Shown: piece after piece, positions 11,821 through 24,099 of the stretch
Layout: every line of letters begins with the position of its first letter
How positions within the stretch are numbered: position 1 is the stretch's first letter
From: Basidiobolus meristosporus CBS 931.73
Lineage: Eukaryota; Basidiobolomycota; Basidiobolomycetes; Basidiobolales; Basidiobolaceae
Direction: 5' to 3'
Assembly: GCA_002104905.1 (NCBI GenBank)
Contig: MCFE01000199.1
Span: 62,001-126,000 of the forward strand
DNA length: 64,000 nucleotides
The notes under the pieces: model-generated
The model's database searches: none
Told to the model about the DNA's origin: nothing
What the model saw: only the letters and a program-made list of their open reading frames with translations
Made by a program: the position numbers and the translations under genes

Positions 11821-13060
11821 AGGTACAAATGATATGAGCAAGGAAGTTTGCCCAAAAGGGAGAACAAAAGAATGCATATGGAAAGTGCCAATGGAAGCTG
11901 CTCACCCAAAACTGGTGATACCCTCCCACTAGCAAGAATCAAGATGATATCAAAAACAAGACCAACCTGCAAGTGTTGAGAGATATGGTACAAGCATCAA
12001 GTGCAATGAGAGCGACCTATGAAGATTCATTTGCTGGAGCAGTCATGTTGATACAAGACACAATCAGAGAGGGACAGGACAAGTTACCGATGCCCATACA
12101 AAATATGGAGATACTACTTAAGAAGACCATGTACCATTGGAGAGAAGGTTCATTGATCATTAAGGAGAAGGACACTGCACTGATTCCTGTATCCATAAAG
12201 GACACAGTCAGACAGAAGATGCAAGGAATCAACTGTTGCACCCTCACAATGCAACAAGAGCCACCTGTTCTGTTGCATACTGCTATTAATAGGTACCATG
12301 GTCACTGAGGTATACACAGACCTGGTATAAGTTGCAAGAGCACCACAAGTAAAACTCCTACCCAAAGGACTCCTCTAAGAAGTTTGCAAACATCTTAAAT
12401 CACATTTCCAACAAGGAATCATCCTAGAGAGGATATGCAAATAGATTAAATACACCAGCCAGTTAACCCATGCAATCCACCAAGTTGCTGTGTTACAACT
12501 ATTACAATGGCTTACCTTAGGTCACCTCAGGAACCAGTGCAAACTCCAACTCCAAGAAGCCAAAGAAACCGCCGCATACTCTGTAGAAACCATGAGGCAA
12601 GTGCAAAAGTGCCTTGATTGTGCCACAGTCTCTACAGAAGAAGTACAATATGTCTCCAAAGAAGCAAATACTTGTAATTGGCAATGGGTGACCGCCAACC
12701 AAGTGTACACCCTTGTCTAAAGGGCCCCCACCATCATATTGCACACAACAAGGACAAGCCCCAACAACCTTTGCAAGATAAAGAGGCAAGACTTTATTGC
12801 GTTATTGCTACTGTTCTCATTCTCTGACCCACCCAAGGAAGTAACCCAGAACCCTATGGCTTGCCAATTGTTTGGGTCTGTGGAAAACATCCCTTAAGCA
12901 ACACAAGCTGCATCCCACTTGCCGCCAAATGGTGTTAGATACATGCCCACAACCCCCTTGCAAGTGACAAGCAGCAATGGTACTATAGTGACTCCCCATG
13001 CTCTTTAAACAAAAGTGACCCTGGAGAAGCAAGTTAGTCAAAAAACTTCAAGGACAAAGC
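11821..13060 (+). pseudogene. Gypsy-3 extra 3' coding region after integrase, unrecognised
   Basis: Between the integrase end and the 3' LTR there are about 1.2 kb with two longer open frames, 11973-12308 (111 codons, starting MLRDMVQASSAMRATYEDS) and 12490-12720 (76 codons, containing QVQKCLDCATVSTEE). Neither contains a motif I recognise. The position fits a third ORF or an env-like gene, but I see no convincing signal peptide or membrane segment. It could equally be part of an unusually long pol tail. Confidence 0.4.
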
Positions 13061-13081
13061 TCCCCCTTAACCCCCACAATA

Positions 13082-13453
13082 TGTGAGTACTAAATGTAGT
13101 ACCTACTCTATGCCCAAGAGTTCTCCCCTGAGTCCTACCCAAAGTCCCCCAGTACCCTCCCTATGAATCCCCTATGCATCTTCCCTCCTATTCCTGCCCT
13201 TATCTACTTAGAACACTTACCATAACAGGAAGGTGTTCACACCCCTATTTTATAACACATTGTCTATTATCTATGCCCCTCCAAGTGATATATATATCTG
13301 ATTGAACCAAGTGAGAGAAAAACAAGATTTTGGATGGAATAAACACAAGTCCTTATTACCTTGCAACCTTCTACTGGAAGCTATTCTGAGCTAAGTGGTA
13401 CTGACTTGACTTACAAGCTCTCCCACTCACCAAGTACAGTTAGTAATAACCCA
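13082..13453 (+). repeat. Gypsy-3 3' LTR
   Basis: About 372 bp, beginning TGTGAGTACTAAATG after a C-rich tract and ending AATAACCCA. Its last 90 bp or so, from ccttctactggaagctattc, match 5038-5129, the surviving end of the 5' LTR. The start is inferred from the TG end and is less certain than the end. Confidence 0.65.
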
Positions 13454-14024
13454 TGCAGTGTTCCTCTGCTGTTACATCAAGAAATGGTCCAATTCTTGGT
13501 TGTGACATTGAACTACTTAAGTTCCTTCTGTGCAGCAAAGGTACTGCTTTCTCTACCTGGAATACTGATTGCTCTATTTGTATTATCTGCTCATCCTGTT
13601 TCTGTACTATTTCCTGATTTCTCTGGGCTATTGCATCTATTCTATCAGCCACTGTGCTTAGTAGATTCATTAAGGCTTTGGTATGAGCTGACAACATACT
13701 TGCTAATGTGGGTGGTGGTGATGTTATGACAGCCACTTACTGGTCTTCAACTGAGGGTTCCACCTATACTGCATTCTCATCTGCCTGAGCATAATGATCA
13801 GCTTCAGGCTCTGCAGAGGTTCTCAATTGCCTACTTGACTGAGAGCCTGAGAAGTCTGCATTATTACCTTCAGTGGGAACACTGTTAGCATGGCCTTTTT
13901 TGGATGTAGCCCTGCTGGTTGCACTGAATGCCAAAGCAAGCTGTTATCCAGCCATTCTTCTGCTGCCATCAGTGCTGGGGTTTAGTTGGGAACCAGACAA
14001 CTTTGCTTTATTTTTTGGTAGCAT
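13454..14024 (-). pseudogene. ORF1 of CACTA element D, N-terminal part
   Basis: It starts at ATG 14024 (ATGCTACCAAAAAATAAAGC on the minus strand), aligned with the start in element C. The readable stretch 13736-13440 carries MLSAHTKALMNLLSTVADRI, then AIAQRNQEIVQKQDEQIIQI, the same heptad-like region as in element C, which could form a coiled coil. The gene is cut at 13454 by the gypsy-3 LTR, and a frame change lies near 13740. Confidence 0.65.
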
Positions 14025-14245
14025 ATATGTGGAAGTGATTCAAACCAAAGGGGAAAGAGTGTTACATATACAAGTGTATGTTGTGCCACAACTTTATTTA
14101 TAATGGTTACTATAATAGGTCATCAGTGAATTGTACATACATGTAGGTTCAATGTCTGAGATCAAGACTGTCTTGTATACACATGAGCATTGACCAAAAA
14201 CTGGTACAATAGCATAATATAGTTGAATGCTAAACTGTTTGCCCC

Positions 14246-15715
14246 ATGGACAAGACTTCCTTGACTCAACGCCATAAGAGAAGAGAAAGAAGACCATGTG
14301 GCCATTGTAGCAAGTTTCTCAGCCATATATCATGCACACAGCGTAGGAAATATTACAAGGATCATGGCCACTGCTTTGCCACATCAGTCATATTTGACCA
14401 TTCATTGGTCACTACTGTACCCACATTAGCATGCAGGCCAGTTGATACTTCTATATTGGCACCTGGCTGTCTTTGTTACCTTGCACAAACTGAGTCAGGA
14501 GGGTTTGTGATGCCTTTAGGCTCACCTCAGCCTTCTGAATATGGCATGCAGAGTGATTGCTCTAACAAAGAAGGTTCAATGATGGATTGTGGGCCTATAT
14601 CCCCTAACAATAGTACTATGTATGAGCCCGGTCAAATTCCAATATGCAATGAGACAACACCTGTTGAAACAAATGCCAAGGATACTTTATGATGCCAAGT
14701 GAGCCCAGTAGTCTATCTACTGTTGGATGATGTAATGTTGTGGCTAGAGAAGTGGCATGTTTCCACTAATATCAGTAATGGGGGCTTTGAGGATTTATTA
14801 CAACTTCTTGCCAAAATCATTCCAGGATGCAGCTTACCATGTACATGGTACAAGTGGACAACCATCATGTGACTGGCAACATATGATCCATAGACTGACC
14901 TGATTCCTATATGTGTTAACAGTTGCATGGCATTCACATCCAAAAATGCTACCATTGCAATGCGTCCTAATTGTCAGAAATCCACCACTATCAAGGGAAG
15001 ATATTGTTCACACTCTGGGTATACTCTGGTAATACCCACTCTGAGGAAGCTGGTGCAGTCTAACAAATAGTGTAAAGCCTTACAGTACCGCACTCAGTAT
15101 CAATCCGGCTCAAATATATTCAATAGATTTGATTACAAACATTACAAACAGCTAAGAAGCAAGGGCTACTCTGAAGGTGTGTATGACCATGCCTTTGCCT
15201 TAGCACTTGATGAATTCTCAGTAAACAAGTACTCTACCAGCAAATCCTGCTAGCCACTAAATCCCATTAATCTGAATCTGCTGCTCACCTTATCATATCA
15301 GAGCAGTAATCTGATGGTAGTATCACTGGTATCTGGTCCTAAATCACAGTCCAACCTGGATAGCTACCTGTATTTGTTGCTGCATGAATTTTGTATACTT
15401 TCCAACATGATAACAGTACATGGCCATCATGTATAGCTCATATTATTATCTTCATTGGAGATACCCCAGCCATCAGCAAGATAGCTGGAGTTTCCAGGCA
15501 CAATGGACGGTATTGCTGATGAATGTGTTAGAACCAGTGGACTTACTACATAACTCCCACACATTATTATTACCCAGACACCAACACTAAGAACATCATC
15601 TTTCCACAGAGAGCACATACCAAAGTCAGCATGCAAATGCAGCAAACTTCACAAGCTATAAGCCATTGGCTGGAATATGAAAGCAATTGGAAACTGGAGA
15701 TACTCAAGATAGAGT
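14246..15715 (+). pseudogene. Tnp2-type transposase, N-terminal half, element D
   Basis: This has the longest intact N-terminus of the family here: ATG 14246 opens 148 codons with RPCGHCSKFLSH, then a linker with MPLGSPQPSEYGMQSD. After a stop near 14690 the frame resumes with FEDLLQLLAKIIPG and LPCTWYKWTTIM (about 14790-14870). The Transposase_21-type core follows: FALALDEF, with the first predicted catalytic Asp (about 15195-15220), then LMVVSLVSGPKSQSNLDSYL (about 15310-15370). The second Asp block is shifted in frame at about 15450. The gene is cut at 15715 by the gypsy-1 LTR. Confidence 0.75.
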
Positions 15716-16855
15716 TGTGGTAATGGAAAGTATTCCATTACAACAATATCTCTAAACCAGTATTTCACTCATTTCTTTATTTTGCTTTTTGCTATTGTAA
15801 CACACAAGTGAAAGATCAAGAATTTCAACTTTGAAGAACAAATGCTCCAGACCCTGAGAAGCAGTCCACCTAAGAATATTATGTCATACAGAACACGTAG
15901 TAGCCAACACATGTTTCAAATTGCAGCTCATTTGAAGCAGTACTTAAGGAGTTATGACCAAGAGAGTCCAATTATTATATATACTATGCCTTATTGCTAG
16001 GATTACTATGGTGGCTTTGATCGCATGTAACTTTTGAACCAGCCAATCAAATCACGTGATATATTTACAGGTGCTGCGCCTATGTCCGATCTCCACCACT
16101 GCAAAATTTTAGCTGTGTATCATGTGTATTGCTTGCGCAATTGCCCAAAAACTTTGATCCTTCAAAATTTTCATATATATAACTTTCCCAGCCGAAAAAT
16201 AAAGAGGGAGCCTCTCTTTCCAGAATCTCCACACTACAATTACAAGTTTAAAGGTTATAGGACTTCCCCTGCATCACTTGCACTGTTGAGTATTCTGACT
16301 TTGACTGGTACTAAATCAGTAAAGAGACTGCAAAGCTCACAAGAATCCAATCTAAGTTCTACAAGAAACTACCACTTTTCTGTTGGAAAAGTCCCCTCTA
16401 AGAAAGCCCTTTACCCTTAAGAAGCCCCTTTAGGCACCCCTTTAGTGTAAAGTCCACTTTAGAGACCACTACAAGAAGCCCCTTTACTCTAAAGACACCC
16501 CTTTAGAGACTTCTACAACACACCTCTTTAGGTTAAAGGGGAGTTCAGAATTCCCATATTAGAAAATATTTTCTCAGAAAGGAAAGTGACTTCCAAATAA
16601 GGAAAAGTTACTATAAAAGTAAACAAGCCCATTAGTCAACAGAAGGTCAGAACACTGCTGTAGAAGTGATAGACATTGCCTACAGTATATTTTGAGCCTA
16701 AGATTGAGGAAATTAGTGAAAGTTATATCTTCTATCAGTATATCAAACTCCCAATAAACTATTTCAGTATTAGCATATCGGAAGTTGTTGTATATTGTTG
16801 ATTAGCCTCTACATTGTAGAAAAAGCCCCAAACTAATCATAATACAACACAACAC
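15716..16855 (+). repeat. Gypsy-1 5' LTR
   Basis: About 1140 bp ending aatacaacacaacaca before the primer-binding site. It includes a TATA-like catatatataac near 16175. At 16385-16540 there is a run of degenerate cccctttag/ctctaaag units, shared with the 3' LTR at about 23175-23300. The frame at 16034-16420 lies wholly within the LTR and is not considered a gene. Confidence 0.75.
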
Positions 16856-16920
16856 AAATTTGGTGGAGGACCTGGGTAGTTTGAGCCTTACACTATACAA
16901 GCATCAAGAAACATTACAAG

Positions 16921-18713
16921 AATGACCAATACACCACTCCCAGATTTAATTGCCACTTTTAAAGGTGCCATTCCAGTAAAATTCTCAGGAGAGAATGTTA
17001 CTGAGTTTCTAGAAGAGTTTCACAATATAGCTGCAGCATTTGAGCTATCACACAAGAACAAAATCTAGTTGTTTCCCTTTCTCTGTGAAGTTGAAGTATC
17101 AAGATTCTTACAAAGTTTGGACCCATTTAAGATATCTGTTGGCACTAACTATTACTGGGACACTGCTCAACAAGCTATCTTAGCTGAGTACCAAAAGGAA
17201 GCACAGTTTGTCACACTAAATGAGCTAGAAATACCTTACAACAAGACCCAACCCTTGCAGAAGTACATTCAAATGTTTGAGTCAAAAGCAAGGCATGTTG
17301 AAGCAGCTATTGGAACTCAAAGACTTTATCAAAGAAGCTATTTTCTGATGAATATGCCTCCTGAAATACATAATGCCATTAATATTCAAATGAAAATTTC
17401 CACTCCAGCTAAACAAATTCTTCATTGTACAAATAACCCACAAAGTGATCTGGTTAATAGACTTGTTCCGTTGGATAGTGCCACATTGAGCCATGAGTGC
17501 CAAATGATGCCATAGTGTGCCAGAGAGGCCAAGTGAGCCTATACTTGGCCACAGAGTGTGAAACATAGCTCTGCATCTTCATGTAAAGCAGCCCCTGTGT
17601 TTCACCCATTGCGCAGGAGAAAAATCATTTTTCGACCTTTTTTTGTGGAGCAATGTAGATCAGGATGTGTAAGAGCACAGGAGAACTGAAGATATGAATC
17701 TGGTACTCAATACCCACGGCACTCTGAATCTAGCTCCTGTAGCTTGTATCATGTCACAAAAATGAATGGCACTATCTTGGTCCACTGGTACTATCTGGCA
17801 CTATAAGTGCTTTGTATAGATCTTACTTTAGGGCTAATATTTAAATATAGTGCCAGATAGTACCAGTGGACCAAGATAGTGCCATTCATTTTTGTGACAT
17901 GATACAAGCCACAGGAGCTAGATTCAGAGTGCCATGGGTATTGAGTACCAGATGCATATCTTCAGTTCTCCTGTGCTCTTACACATCCTGATCTACATTG
18001 ATCCACAAAAAAAGGTCGAAAATGGATTTTCTCCTGCGCAATGGGTGAAACACAGGGGCTGCTTTGCATGAAGATGCAGAGCTACGTTTCACACTCTGTG
18101 GCCAAGTATAGGCTCACTTGGCCTCTCTGGCACACTCTGGCATCATTTGGCACTCATGGCTCAATGTGGCACTATCCAACAGAACAAGTCTAATGAATTA
18201 ATTGATGCATTAGGAAAACTGATGCTTAAGTTGGACTCTCAAAGTGTACCATCATCAAGCATCAACAAGGCAAGACCAGAAAATCCCAAAACAACCAGTA
18301 ATTATCCACAGCAAACCAAATATTGTGTGTACTGTGACTCCGCTGAGCATAGCTGTTATGGTTGTCAAATATTGAATATTGATATTGACAGTCATAAGGT
18401 TATGATTGATTGTTATGGGAAGATCTGTGATATTGCTGGAAACCCCTTGCCTATCAACAGAGGTTATGGTGGAATGAGGTTCTATGTACTTGCTCAAGAA
18501 GTATCAAGTAAAAGCACCAAGACATCAAATTTCATACAAATCCAAAAGACTGCAGAAATTCTAAGCAATGAACGTTACATACTCACAATATCAGATCCAT
18601 CAGGGCAGGTCCAAAAATATCTAATGGAAAAAGAGGGAGTTGAAGAGTTTAATTGGCTTATTGATAAGAGAAAGTATGTTTCTACAGAGAACAATCCTAA
18701 AAAAGTGTGACCA
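16921..18713 (+). pseudogene. Gypsy-1 gag, split by a foldback insertion
   Basis: It starts at ATG 16921 (MTNTPLPDLIATFKGAIPVK). A TAG stop lies at about 17067, then an open frame runs to the foldback element at 17459. The reading SDLVN before the insertion continues as ELIDALGKLM after it when one AAT copy is removed, so the insertion is precise and gag was continuous. The C-terminal part carries a zinc knuckle-like YCVYCDSAEHSCYGC (about 18325-18370) and the family-typical INRGYGGMRF. It resembles the gypsy-2 gag in layout. Confidence 0.78.
17459..18191. mobile_element. Foldback (long inverted repeat) element, complete, 733 bp
   Basis: The left arm (17459-17805, 347 bp) and right arm (17846-18191, 346 bp) are near-perfect inverted repeats around a loop of about 40 bp. 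The ends are AGACTTGTTCCGTTGGATAG and its complement with one difference. Flanks are AAT at 17456-17458 and 18192-18194, a 3-bp target duplication. It encodes no protein; the frames entering from gag read through the arm. With 3-bp duplications it may be mobilised by a CACTA-like or other DDE transposase, but its ends do not match the CCCTATGAA family. A partial second copy is at 1-212. Confidence 0.9.
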
Positions 18714-21202
18714 ACAAATGAAATCAGCCAATTGTTGAAATCCCAGTACAGCCAGAAACATCAAAAATCCAAAAACAACACTTGCAATCTCAATCTAAGT
18801 ATGACACTACTGCAATGACACAGAAAGTTATTGACAAATTCTGAAAATCTCCATTTCCACAACTTACAAATCAAGAAATGTTCACTGCTATCAACAATCT
18901 CAGTCAACTACTACCTATGAAAAAGATATCCTGGGGGAATTATCAAGAACAGTCATCAACAACATTCTCAAGTGAACAACTACAATTTGAAGTGGAAAAA
19001 GCCTTTTACTCTATTACAACAGGAAGCTATGCTGCTACAATCAACAAGGTTGAAGTGGAATGTGTTTTTGATTGTGGATCAGAAATCAATGCTATCACCA
19101 CTATGACTTTTGCAAAAATCAAATTACCATTGACAGAAGTTGACTGGAATATGAGAACTGCTACAGGTTCAACAGAGAAGATGCTTGGACTTTGTCACTC
19201 TGTACCAATTGAAATTGGAGGAATCAGGGTTACTTCTCCCTTTTTCATTGTTGTCAATGGACTCACTTTTGAGGTATTGTTGGGACAACTATATACAAGA
19301 AAATCTCTTCTACAAGCTGATAATAGACCTGATGGAAGCTTATGGCTGACAATCACATCTGACAATCAAAAAAGAAGGGCAACCTTTTGTGCAGCAGAAG
19401 AGAATAATCCAAGAAATGCAGACTCCTTTCCAGTACAAAACATACAGGTTTATAAGGATATTTTGTTTTATGATCAACACTTCATTCCATCAACAACAAG
19501 TAAGACAAATACCAAGTATTAGCCAGTTACATTGAAAGCAAAGCCAGTATCTACTGGAATCTCACCATCTGCCCATGACAATCCTCAAATGGAGCCTTTG
19601 CACAAATATGACAAAATCAGACTCACAGAAGAGAAGCTCAAGGAGTTGGCTATTGGGACTACTCTTTCCACTGAGGAGAAAAGTCTCTTTTTGACTATGT
19701 TACAACGCTATGACAATGTCTTTGCATTTAATGATGCACAAAGAGGATGTTTATCCACAGAGCTATTTCCACTGGTTAAGATCCATACTGTTGAACATAC
19801 GCCATGGGCACTGAGATCATATCCTATTCCCTCAAGATTACTGAGCAAAGTAATTGAAATGCTACAATCAAGATTTCAAAGTGGAGTCATTCAATATAGC
19901 TATGGACCTTATCACAATCCCTGGTTTACACCGTTGAAGAAAAATGTAAGTCTACGGTTTATTCAAGATGTACAGCATTTGAATAAGGTCACCATCAAAG
20001 ATGCTATGCAACCACCCATACAACATGAGTATATAGAGTCATTTACTGGATATCCTCTGATTACAACATTGGATCTTTATTCAGGATATGACCAAATACT
20101 TCTGGATCCTACCTCAAGAGATCTCACTGCTATGGATACACCAATAGGACTCATAAGGATGACAAGAATTCCTCAAGGATGGACATACTCTGTCCAAAAT
20201 TATAAACGTGCAATGATTTGAGTTTTGGATGACTGTTTCCCCAAAATATGCCAACCATTTCTTGATGGCATTGCAGTTAAGAATAAGTCCAGAGAAAAAG
20301 ATACATTGCATGTCTTACCTCAAGTAAGAAGATATGTTTATGATCACATATGCACTGTTGAAAGGGTCATGAAGGAACTTCAAGCTTCTGGTCTGACTGT
20401 ATCAGGAGCCAAATGCAAGTTTGGCTACAACAAAGCAATCATTCTAGATGAACTTGTTACTGAAAAAGGGAGATTGCCTGATCCTGCAAAACTTTCATTG
20501 GCACTAAATTGGAAGCCACCAAGGAATATTCACCAAGTCAGACAATTATTAGGACTTACTGGTCTATTCAGAATCTGGATCAAGAACTATGCTCAAATTG
20601 CTAAGCCACTGACTCAGTTATTACAGAAAAACCAGAAATTTGAACGGCATGAAGAACAGGCAAATGCTATGTTAACATTGCTTGTGTCACTATCCAAGCC
20701 ACCTGTCTTAGCAGCTATAGACTACAGTGTTATTGATTCACAACCAATCATTGTATCAGTTGATAGCTCTGGAATTGGGGTTGGTGGAATCATGATTCAA
20801 GTTTCAAAAGATCATCATCAACAACCTTGCAAATATCTTAGTAGACTATTCAAAGGGAATGAGCTTAACTATCCATCTATCAAGAAAGAAGCACTGGGAG
20901 TACTCTATGTACTCAAAAAGCTAAAGCCATACTTATTAGGAGTACACTTCACACTGGAGGTTGATGCCAAGCCATTATCAGGAATGTTGAATAAGTTGGA
21001 GCTTTTGCCTGATCTTATTCTAGCACGGTGGATATCATACATCCATATCTTTGACTTTATGCTGCAACACGTACCAGGAGCCAATCACAAAGGACTTGAT
21101 GCCTTATCTAGAAAGCAACCAAATTCACCGTACTCAACTGATGATGATGAGATTGATGAGTTTCTTGAAAAACTAGTCTTGGATTCCCATTCAGACATAT
21201 GA
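18714..21202 (+). pseudogene. Gypsy-1 protease, reverse transcriptase and RNase H
   Basis: A 214-codon frame from 18878 holds the protease, with VECVFDCGSEINAI (about 19055-19095; DCGSE where related gypsy-2 has DSGSE) and LLGQLYTRKSLL. RT begins in 19532-20221 (VKIHTVEHTPWALRSYPIPS, then TLDLYSGYDQILLDP) and, after a stop near 20220, continues from 20225. The catalytic motif reads FLDGIAVK instead of FVDD, so one catalytic Asp is Gly. RNase H follows (IVSVDSSGIGVGGI near 20755, LEVDAKPLSGML near 20955), ending GANHKGLDALSRK. Confidence 0.85.
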
Positions 21203-22440
21203 TACAAAGCAATTATCAACAAATCAAGGAATTTCTTACATCACTCAATGTTCCTGCTGATATTCCCACAAATCAACGCACAACTTTTAAAAAGAAGGCT
21301 CTGAAGTTTTTACTGCATGATAGCACACTTTTCAGGAAAAGCAAACATGGAGTTCCTCAATGGTATATACATAACAAGCATGATCAAGCAAAGATCATTC
21401 AAGAATTGCATGAATCTCAATCATGAGGTCATAAGGGAATTACATCAACATATGCAAAAATCTCCTTACAGTATTTTTGGCCAATGCTGTACACCAACAC
21501 AAAAGAATATGTGAAATCATGTATTCCATGTCAAAGAAGAGACAACCAAAAGATGCATGAACCACTTCACAGTATATACACATCTTATGCTTGGTAAATT
21601 GCACATGTAGATATTACACATTTACCAAGGGCAACAGCTGGGTGTAAGTATGTAGTGGACTGTTGTGATAACTTTACTGGTTGGATTGAGGCTAGAATGC
21701 TGAAACAAGCCAATGCAAAAGCAGTAGCAAGATTTCTCAAAGAAGATGTATATCTCAGACATGATTCAGTTGGCACCCTTATTGCAGACAATGGAGAATG
21801 TGGATCTTATGAAATACAAGCACTAGCAACAAAGCATGGAACCAAGCTTTTACATACTACACCATATCACCCACAAGCAAATTCACTAGTTGAACGTGGA
21901 CATTCTGCTTTTGCAAACACATTAGCAAAGCTTAGCTATGAAGAACCAAACAAGTGGGCAAATAACTTTCATGCAGCAATTTGGGCTGATAGAGTTATGG
22001 TTAAAAGAAGTACAGGGTTTACACCATTTCCTTTAATATATGGACATGAAGTTGTTTTGCAAATAGACATATCTCTTGAAAATTGGCTTACCCTCCCATG
22101 GAAACCAACCATGACAACATCAGAGCTATTGCTAGCAAGAGTACAACAGATTCAACAAGCGCACACTCTACACCAAAATGCAACAGAAAACCTGAAGAAA
22201 TCCAGAATGGCTGGCCAGGAGTACTTTGATGCTCAAAAATGCCTAAGAAAAACATTGTTAGAAGTAGGTGAGTTGATACTACTTCACAACACAAAAAGCC
22301 AAAGAAACAAGGCATCCAAGCTGGATATGTAATGGCAAGGTCCCTACAAGATCATACATGCAAATAAAAATGGATCTTACAAACTAGCAGAACTTGACGG
22401 TACACCACTTGCACTGACACAACCTGGTGACAGATGAAAG
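21203..22440 (+). pseudogene. Gypsy-1 integrase
   Basis: The zinc-binding N-terminus is spread across 21400-21545 (ending CIPCQRRDNQKMHEPLH), with a stop at about 21426 and another near 21596. The core is open from 21655 for 225 codons: WIEARMLKQ, TLIADNGECGS with a catalytic Asp, and TTPYHPQANSLVERGHSAFA with the catalytic Glu. A C-terminal ELDGTPLA-like segment (about 22390) resembles the gypsy-2 integrase end. No chromodomain is visible. Confidence 0.82.
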
Positions 22441-22496
22441 AAGTTCCATATCAGAAGTAAACATGAGGGCATTATTTCTCAAAGTTAGGGGAGACT

Positions 22497-23300
22497 TGTG
22501 GTATTGGAAAGTATTCCATTACTACAATATCTCTAAACTAATATTGCACTCATTTCTTTATTTTGCTTTTTGCTATTCTAACACACAAGTGAAAGATTAA
22601 GAATTTCAAACTTTGAAGAACAAATGCTCCAGACCCTGACAAGCAATCCACCCAAGAATATTATGTCATACAGAACACGCAGTAGCCAATACATGTTTCA
22701 AATTGCAGCTCATTTGAAGTAGTACTTAAGGAGTTATGATCAAAAGAGTCCAATTATTATATATACTATGCCTTATTGCTAGGATTACTATGGTGGCTTT
22801 GATTGCATGTAACTTTCGAACCAGCCAATCAAATCACGTGATATTTTTGCAGGTGCTGCGCCTATGTCTGATCTGTGCCACTGCAGAGTTTTAGCTTTGT
22901 ATCACGTGTATTGCTTGCGCAATCACCCAAAAACTTTGATCCTTCAGATTTTTCATATATATAACTTTCCCAGCTGAAAAATAAAGAGGGAGTCTCTCTT
23001 TCCAGAATCTCCACACTACAATTACAAGTTTAAAGGTTATAGGACTTCCCCTGCATCACTTGCACTGTTGAGTATTCTGACTTTGATTGATACTAAATCA
23101 GTAAAGAGACTGCAAAGCTCACAAGAATCCAATCTAAGTTCTACAAGAAACTACCACTTTTCTGTTGGAAAAGTCCCCTCTAAGACACCCCTTTACTCTA
23201 AAGAAGCCCCTTTAGGCACCCCTTTAGTGTAAAGTCCACTTTAGAGACCACTACAAGAAGCCCCTTTACTCTAAAGACACCACTTTAGACAACCCTTTAG
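22497..23300 (+). repeat. Gypsy-1 3' LTR, truncated at its end
   Basis: It aligns with the 5' LTR from TGTGGTATTGGAAAG through the cccctttag-rich stretch, then loses similarity near 23290-23300. About 50 bp of unassigned sequence follow before Tnp2 sequence resumes near 23350. Confidence 0.78.
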
Positions 23301-23349
23301 GTCTAGAGACCCCAGAGAAATTTAATTGAAATGGCAAGTTTTCAAACAG

Positions 23350-23783
23350 TAGCTGCTGCCCTAAGTACTTCTCACAAGCTCCAACCAATATTCATACATA
23401 TATGCGACAATACAAATGCAACAACTGGATGAAATGAATATGTATTTATTGAAGTGGTATTCTGAAGCCAGTCCTACCAAGAGTACATTGGAAGCATTGG
23501 TAGTCATATGTGGACATTCTTGAAATATTTATCCAGAAGAGGATCACTAATGCCAACTTGATGCATCTACAGCTGTTTTGCAAGGAGTTTGTGATGGGAT
23601 CTGAATGGCTATACTACAACATATAGCAGAATGCATAAATCTCTGATGCAACTGTATTCATTCTCTACTCCATCTTGCATGGTGTGTGGAGAATATTAGG
23701 CCTTGCTTCATCTTTGGGAATATCCTATGGAGCAGATGTGTGGGGAGATAAGAAGACAAGTCAAGTGGCAGGTACTACCATAT
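23350..23783 (+). pseudogene. Tnp2 middle segment, element D
   Basis: The plus strand resumes Tnp2 sequence (AAALSTSHKLQPIFIHICDN-like, then the eroded counterpart of the DWMNWICIYSSG block and YCIHFLLHLAWCVENI), up to the WQVLPYP motif at about 23770. Element C cuts it at 23783, and the reading resumes at 29393 with YPNLIKNITFKSVMDV. About 70 codons between this piece and 15715 are missing, probably removed together with the end of the gypsy-1 LTR. Confidence 0.7.
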
Positions 23784-24099
23784 CCCTATGAAGAATTATT
23801 TGGTCCTGCAGGTGGATCTGATCCAGATCATCCGTCAAGATCCCATTTAGAGACCATCATAATAACAGCAGCTTGGAATTAGTGACCCTCATGACAATCT
23901 TATAACAAGATCATGACAGAGTTTTGCAAATTTTACAGCCAAATAAAGGGATTAAACTTGACAATTTTTGATTGGTGCTGTGAGAATATTTGCATAGTAT
24001 TGTTGCAGTCTTTCAACGCTCTATTACTATTTTAAGTGGATCCAGTTGGCCAGAACTTCCAATTGCCTTATATGGCAAGAAACTTGATGGTATTTTGAC

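Larger units (their letters stand above)
5037..13453 (+). mobile_element. Gypsy-3 Ty3-type LTR retrotransposon, decayed, interrupted by two solo LTRs
   Basis: Order on the plus strand: end of the 5' LTR (5037 to about 5129), primer-binding region ttggtgccatc, gag with zinc knuckle, protease, reverse transcriptase, RNase H, integrase, an extra 3' coding region, and a 3' LTR (13082-13453). The last part of the 3' LTR (about 13360-13453) matches 5037-5129. All proteins carry stops and frameshifts. Two solo LTRs of the gypsy-2 family (7991-9060 and 9456-10526) interrupt the RT/RNase H region. The 3' LTR abuts ORF1 of element D at 13454. Confidence 0.8.
15716..23300 (+). mobile_element. Gypsy-1 Ty3-type LTR retrotransposon, nearly complete
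   Basis: The 5' LTR (15716 to about 16855) and 3' LTR (22497 to about 23300) both start TGTGGTAWTGGAAAGTATTC. The primer-binding region tttggtggagga follows the 5' LTR, and the purine tract aaagttaggggagact precedes the 3' LTR. Inside are gag, protease, RT, RNase H and integrase in Ty3 order. The 3' LTR lacks its last 300 bp or so, and no target duplication can be read, because a deletion at about 23300-23350 removed that end with part of the host Tnp2 gene. Confidence 0.85.

Noticed and set aside
16034-16420. 128-codon frame as a gene
   Set aside because: It lies entirely in the gypsy-1 5' LTR and is not conserved as an open frame in the 3' LTR.
17282-18710. Frames reading through the foldback arms (for example from 18147) as independent genes
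   Set aside because: They are gag sequence joined to foldback sequence; the start codons lie in the inserted arm.
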